DNA of 50,772 nucleotides from Deltaproteobacteria bacterium (GTDB lineage Bacteria; Desulfobacterota_D; UBA1144; Nemesobacterales; JAJCZQ01). Location: the NCBI GenBank assembly GCA_029262335.1, contig JAJCZQ010000008.1, forward strand, positions 1 to 50,772. Reading direction: 5' to 3'. The notes below the pieces were generated by a model. That model was not told the origin of the DNA. It did no database searches and was given only the letters and a program-made list of their open reading frames with translations. Numbering within the stretch: position 1 is the first letter of the stretch; each line of letters starts with the position of its first letter. Made by a program: the position numbers and the translations under genes. Positions 49,505 to 50,772 of this stretch are shown here, piece by piece.

Positions 49505-49853
49505 ATTAACTGTTCCAAACTATTTCCCGGTGACCCCATCATTAGGGTGTGCTGCTGAATCGTGGAAATCGGGATAATGACTCTAAATAGATATTTTCGT
49601 AAAGTATCTAGGCGATATAATTTAAGTGCAATTGATCTCTACTGATTTTTGTAAGTTGCTGGGATTGTTGGGATTCTTAAGATCAGAAATAAAAAAAGGA
49701 GTGTAATAATAGCTATAGGTGGGAAACTTCTACTAAATATAGATTTGAATTAACTCCTTAAGCAATAGATTCAGGTTACCATAACTATATGACCTGAATC
49801 ACTGCTCCCTGAAATTATTTTGTAAATTAAAATACTAAAAAATATTTTTTATA
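49505..49853. other. Gene-free region with two inverted repeats
   Basis: No convincing reading frame. GATTCAGGT (49768-49776) and ACCTGAATC (49792-49800) form a perfect hairpin, extended by AGCA/TGCT outside it. AAGGAGT (49696-49702) and ACTCCTT (49753-49759) form a longer imperfect hairpin. Neither is followed by a T-run on the plus strand, so a simple terminator is unlikely. Could be a small RNA or a repeat element; both neighbouring genes end here. Confidence 0.4.
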
Positions 49854-50772
49854 TTAATCCCCAACAAGTGGCAGAACACCTTCTGATACCCAGTTAAAGC
49901 TCCAAATGGAATCCATACTTCCCCTTCCATTTCCATTATTAAGGCCTATAAAAGCCGTAAAAAAACTTAGTGCATTTGCATTATTTGAAAATATTCTCTC
50001 CGGAGTAAGCACAACTGTTCCATTAGAGATATTATTTCCGGGACATAATAGTTCTCCACTTTTAGTGTGTGGGATTGCATTGTTAATACCATACTCAAAA
50101 CTTGCTACACTTGTTCCGGAGTTCTCAAGTAGTTCTTCAAGTAGTGGATTTTCATCATTAACACACGAAAATACAACGTCCCTACATGAAAATGGTACTT
50201 CATTAAGGTCGTAAATATCTACATCAAAAGGATAATATACTTCCTGAACAGGAAGAGCTTGCCATTCAAAAGAAATTGCACCTTCTGACTCAACCCTAAG
50301 AACCGAAATACCCATTATGTCTGATAAAGTAACACCACCTAATGTATTAAAATTAAAATAAGAAGATCTAATTTGACCTTGATCTATACCTTCTGTGCCA
50401 ACTGTATTTGAATATTGTACAGCATTTGTTCTATACTCGTATCCGTTGTTATCTAAAATTCTAAAATTACCAATTCCGGCTTGAGGTATTGGTCCAGGTA
50501 CCAATCTAACAGATGTAATTACAACTATCCCATATGAATTATTAGGTAAAACCACACCTGAAGGGTTTCCGTCGTTAGTCTGGATGTTCCTTAAATTATA
50601 AATATGTGTATCGCTGGGAGTGTAAACATCAAAGAAATTATTTTCATTGCAGTTGTTACTTACATCGAAGATTTGTACATGGGATAATGCACCCGAATCT
50701 GAAAGAGGGAATGTAAACTGAACATAAGTTTCCCTTTCTCTAAGATCAAAAGCATAAAATAATACGGAAGTA
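49854..50772 (-). CDS. C-terminal part of large exported protein (5' truncated by window edge)
   Basis: The minus frame ending at TAA (49856-49854) stays open up to the window edge, giving about 306 residues with the true start outside the window. A GTG at 50555 is not needed as a start because coding continues upstream without a stop (VQFTFPLSDSGALSH, NNCNENNFFDVYTPSD). The sequence is beta-rich, Asn/Ser/Pro-rich, with cysteine pairs (FSCRDVVFSCVND), an outer-surface character like the proteins at the other end of the window. Ends SMDSIWSFNWVSEG. Function unknown. Confidence 0.6.
   Translation of the reverse strand, partial: TSVLFYAFDLRERETYVQFTFPLSDSGALSHVQIFDVSNNCNENNFFDVYTPSDTHIYNLRNIQTNDGNPSGVVLPNNSYGIVVITSVRLVPGPIPQAGIGNFRILDNNGYEYRTNAVQYSNTVGTEGIDQGQIRSSYFNFNTLGGVTLSDIMGISVLRVESEGAISFEWQALPVQEVYYPFDVDIYDLNEVPFSCRDVVFSCVNDENPLLEELLENSGTSVASFEYGINNAIPHTKSGELLCPGNNISNGTVVLTPERIFSNNANALSFFTAFIGLNNGNGRGSMDSIWSFNWVSEGVLPLVGD

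Noticed and set aside
1-50772. CRISPR array or classical defence island
   Set aside because: No regularly spaced direct repeats or Cas-like proteins were seen; the only module of that kind is the mobile mystery A/B pair.

Overview
The window is AT-rich DNA from a Gram-negative bacterium. Lipoprotein signal peptides (lipobox plus Cys), many exported proteins, c-type haem motifs on the outer side of a membrane anchor, an MsbA-type heterodimeric ABC exporter and an assimilatory siroheme reductase support this. Gene content and style (REP-type transposase relative, mobile mystery proteins A/B, DUF2652, a stand-alone fusion-type glucose-6-phosphate isomerase) would fit an environmental lineage near Desulfobacterota/Dadabacteria, but there is no 16S or ribosomal protein marker here, so this is only an impression. 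Genes are tightly packed, with several convergent pairs overlapping by 4-11 bases.

Layout. 1-1418: end of a large exported Ig-like protein and a related lipoprotein, closed by a strong terminator. 1509-4368: a Cys-rich protein, a small membrane protein and RNase R. 4436-8439: a three-gene cassette (exported protein, secreted matrixin-like metalloprotease, Asp-rich lipoprotein) present twice in tandem. 8522-14113: tRNA-Ser(CGA), a JAMM-domain/DinG helicase fusion, a membrane-anchored DsbA-like protein, DUF4186, an ABM-domain protein and an AGCS amino-acid symporter. 14274-18893: ferredoxin-type sulfite/nitrite reductase, then an opposing operon of type III polyketide synthase, ICMT-type methyltransferase and DUF2007, plus a CBS protein. 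19188-21367: an unrecognised protein with an HDxGH motif and a Y1-transposase relative that has lost its HUH histidines. 28086-21357 (minus): a long run of folate genes (folM-like, folB, folK), hpt, yqeY-like, pepF, two exported proteins, a short PrmA and another methyltransferase. 28136-34340: TPR protein, then tkt-pgi-rpiA and a TauE/SafE permease. 39264-34337 (minus): both halves of an asymmetric ABC exporter and a degenerate galactokinase-like protein. 39473-44355: a small exported protein under an operator-like palindrome, then a putative cyclic-nucleotide-controlled electron-transfer unit. 44506-47516: a tiny basic protein, GT2 glycosyltransferase, SlyD-like PPIase, GFA protein and the mobile mystery A/B (XRE/Fic) pair. 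47506-50772: beta-carbonic anhydrase, an exported protein, an MBL hydrolase and the C-terminal part of a large unknown protein.

Most noteworthy. (1) Genes 40088-43603 place two cNMP-binding domains and a multi-cluster ferredoxin domain beside a di-haem b/penta-haem c membrane cytochrome, with a DUF2652 nucleotide-cyclase-like gene immediately convergent: a candidate cNMP-gated quinone/cytochrome module. (2) The duplicated matrixin cassette. (3) The JAMM-DinG fusion. (4) Several enzyme relatives with lost catalytic residues (RAYT-like, GHMP kinase, one ABC half, Fic). All family calls are from reading motifs by eye; no database search was possible.
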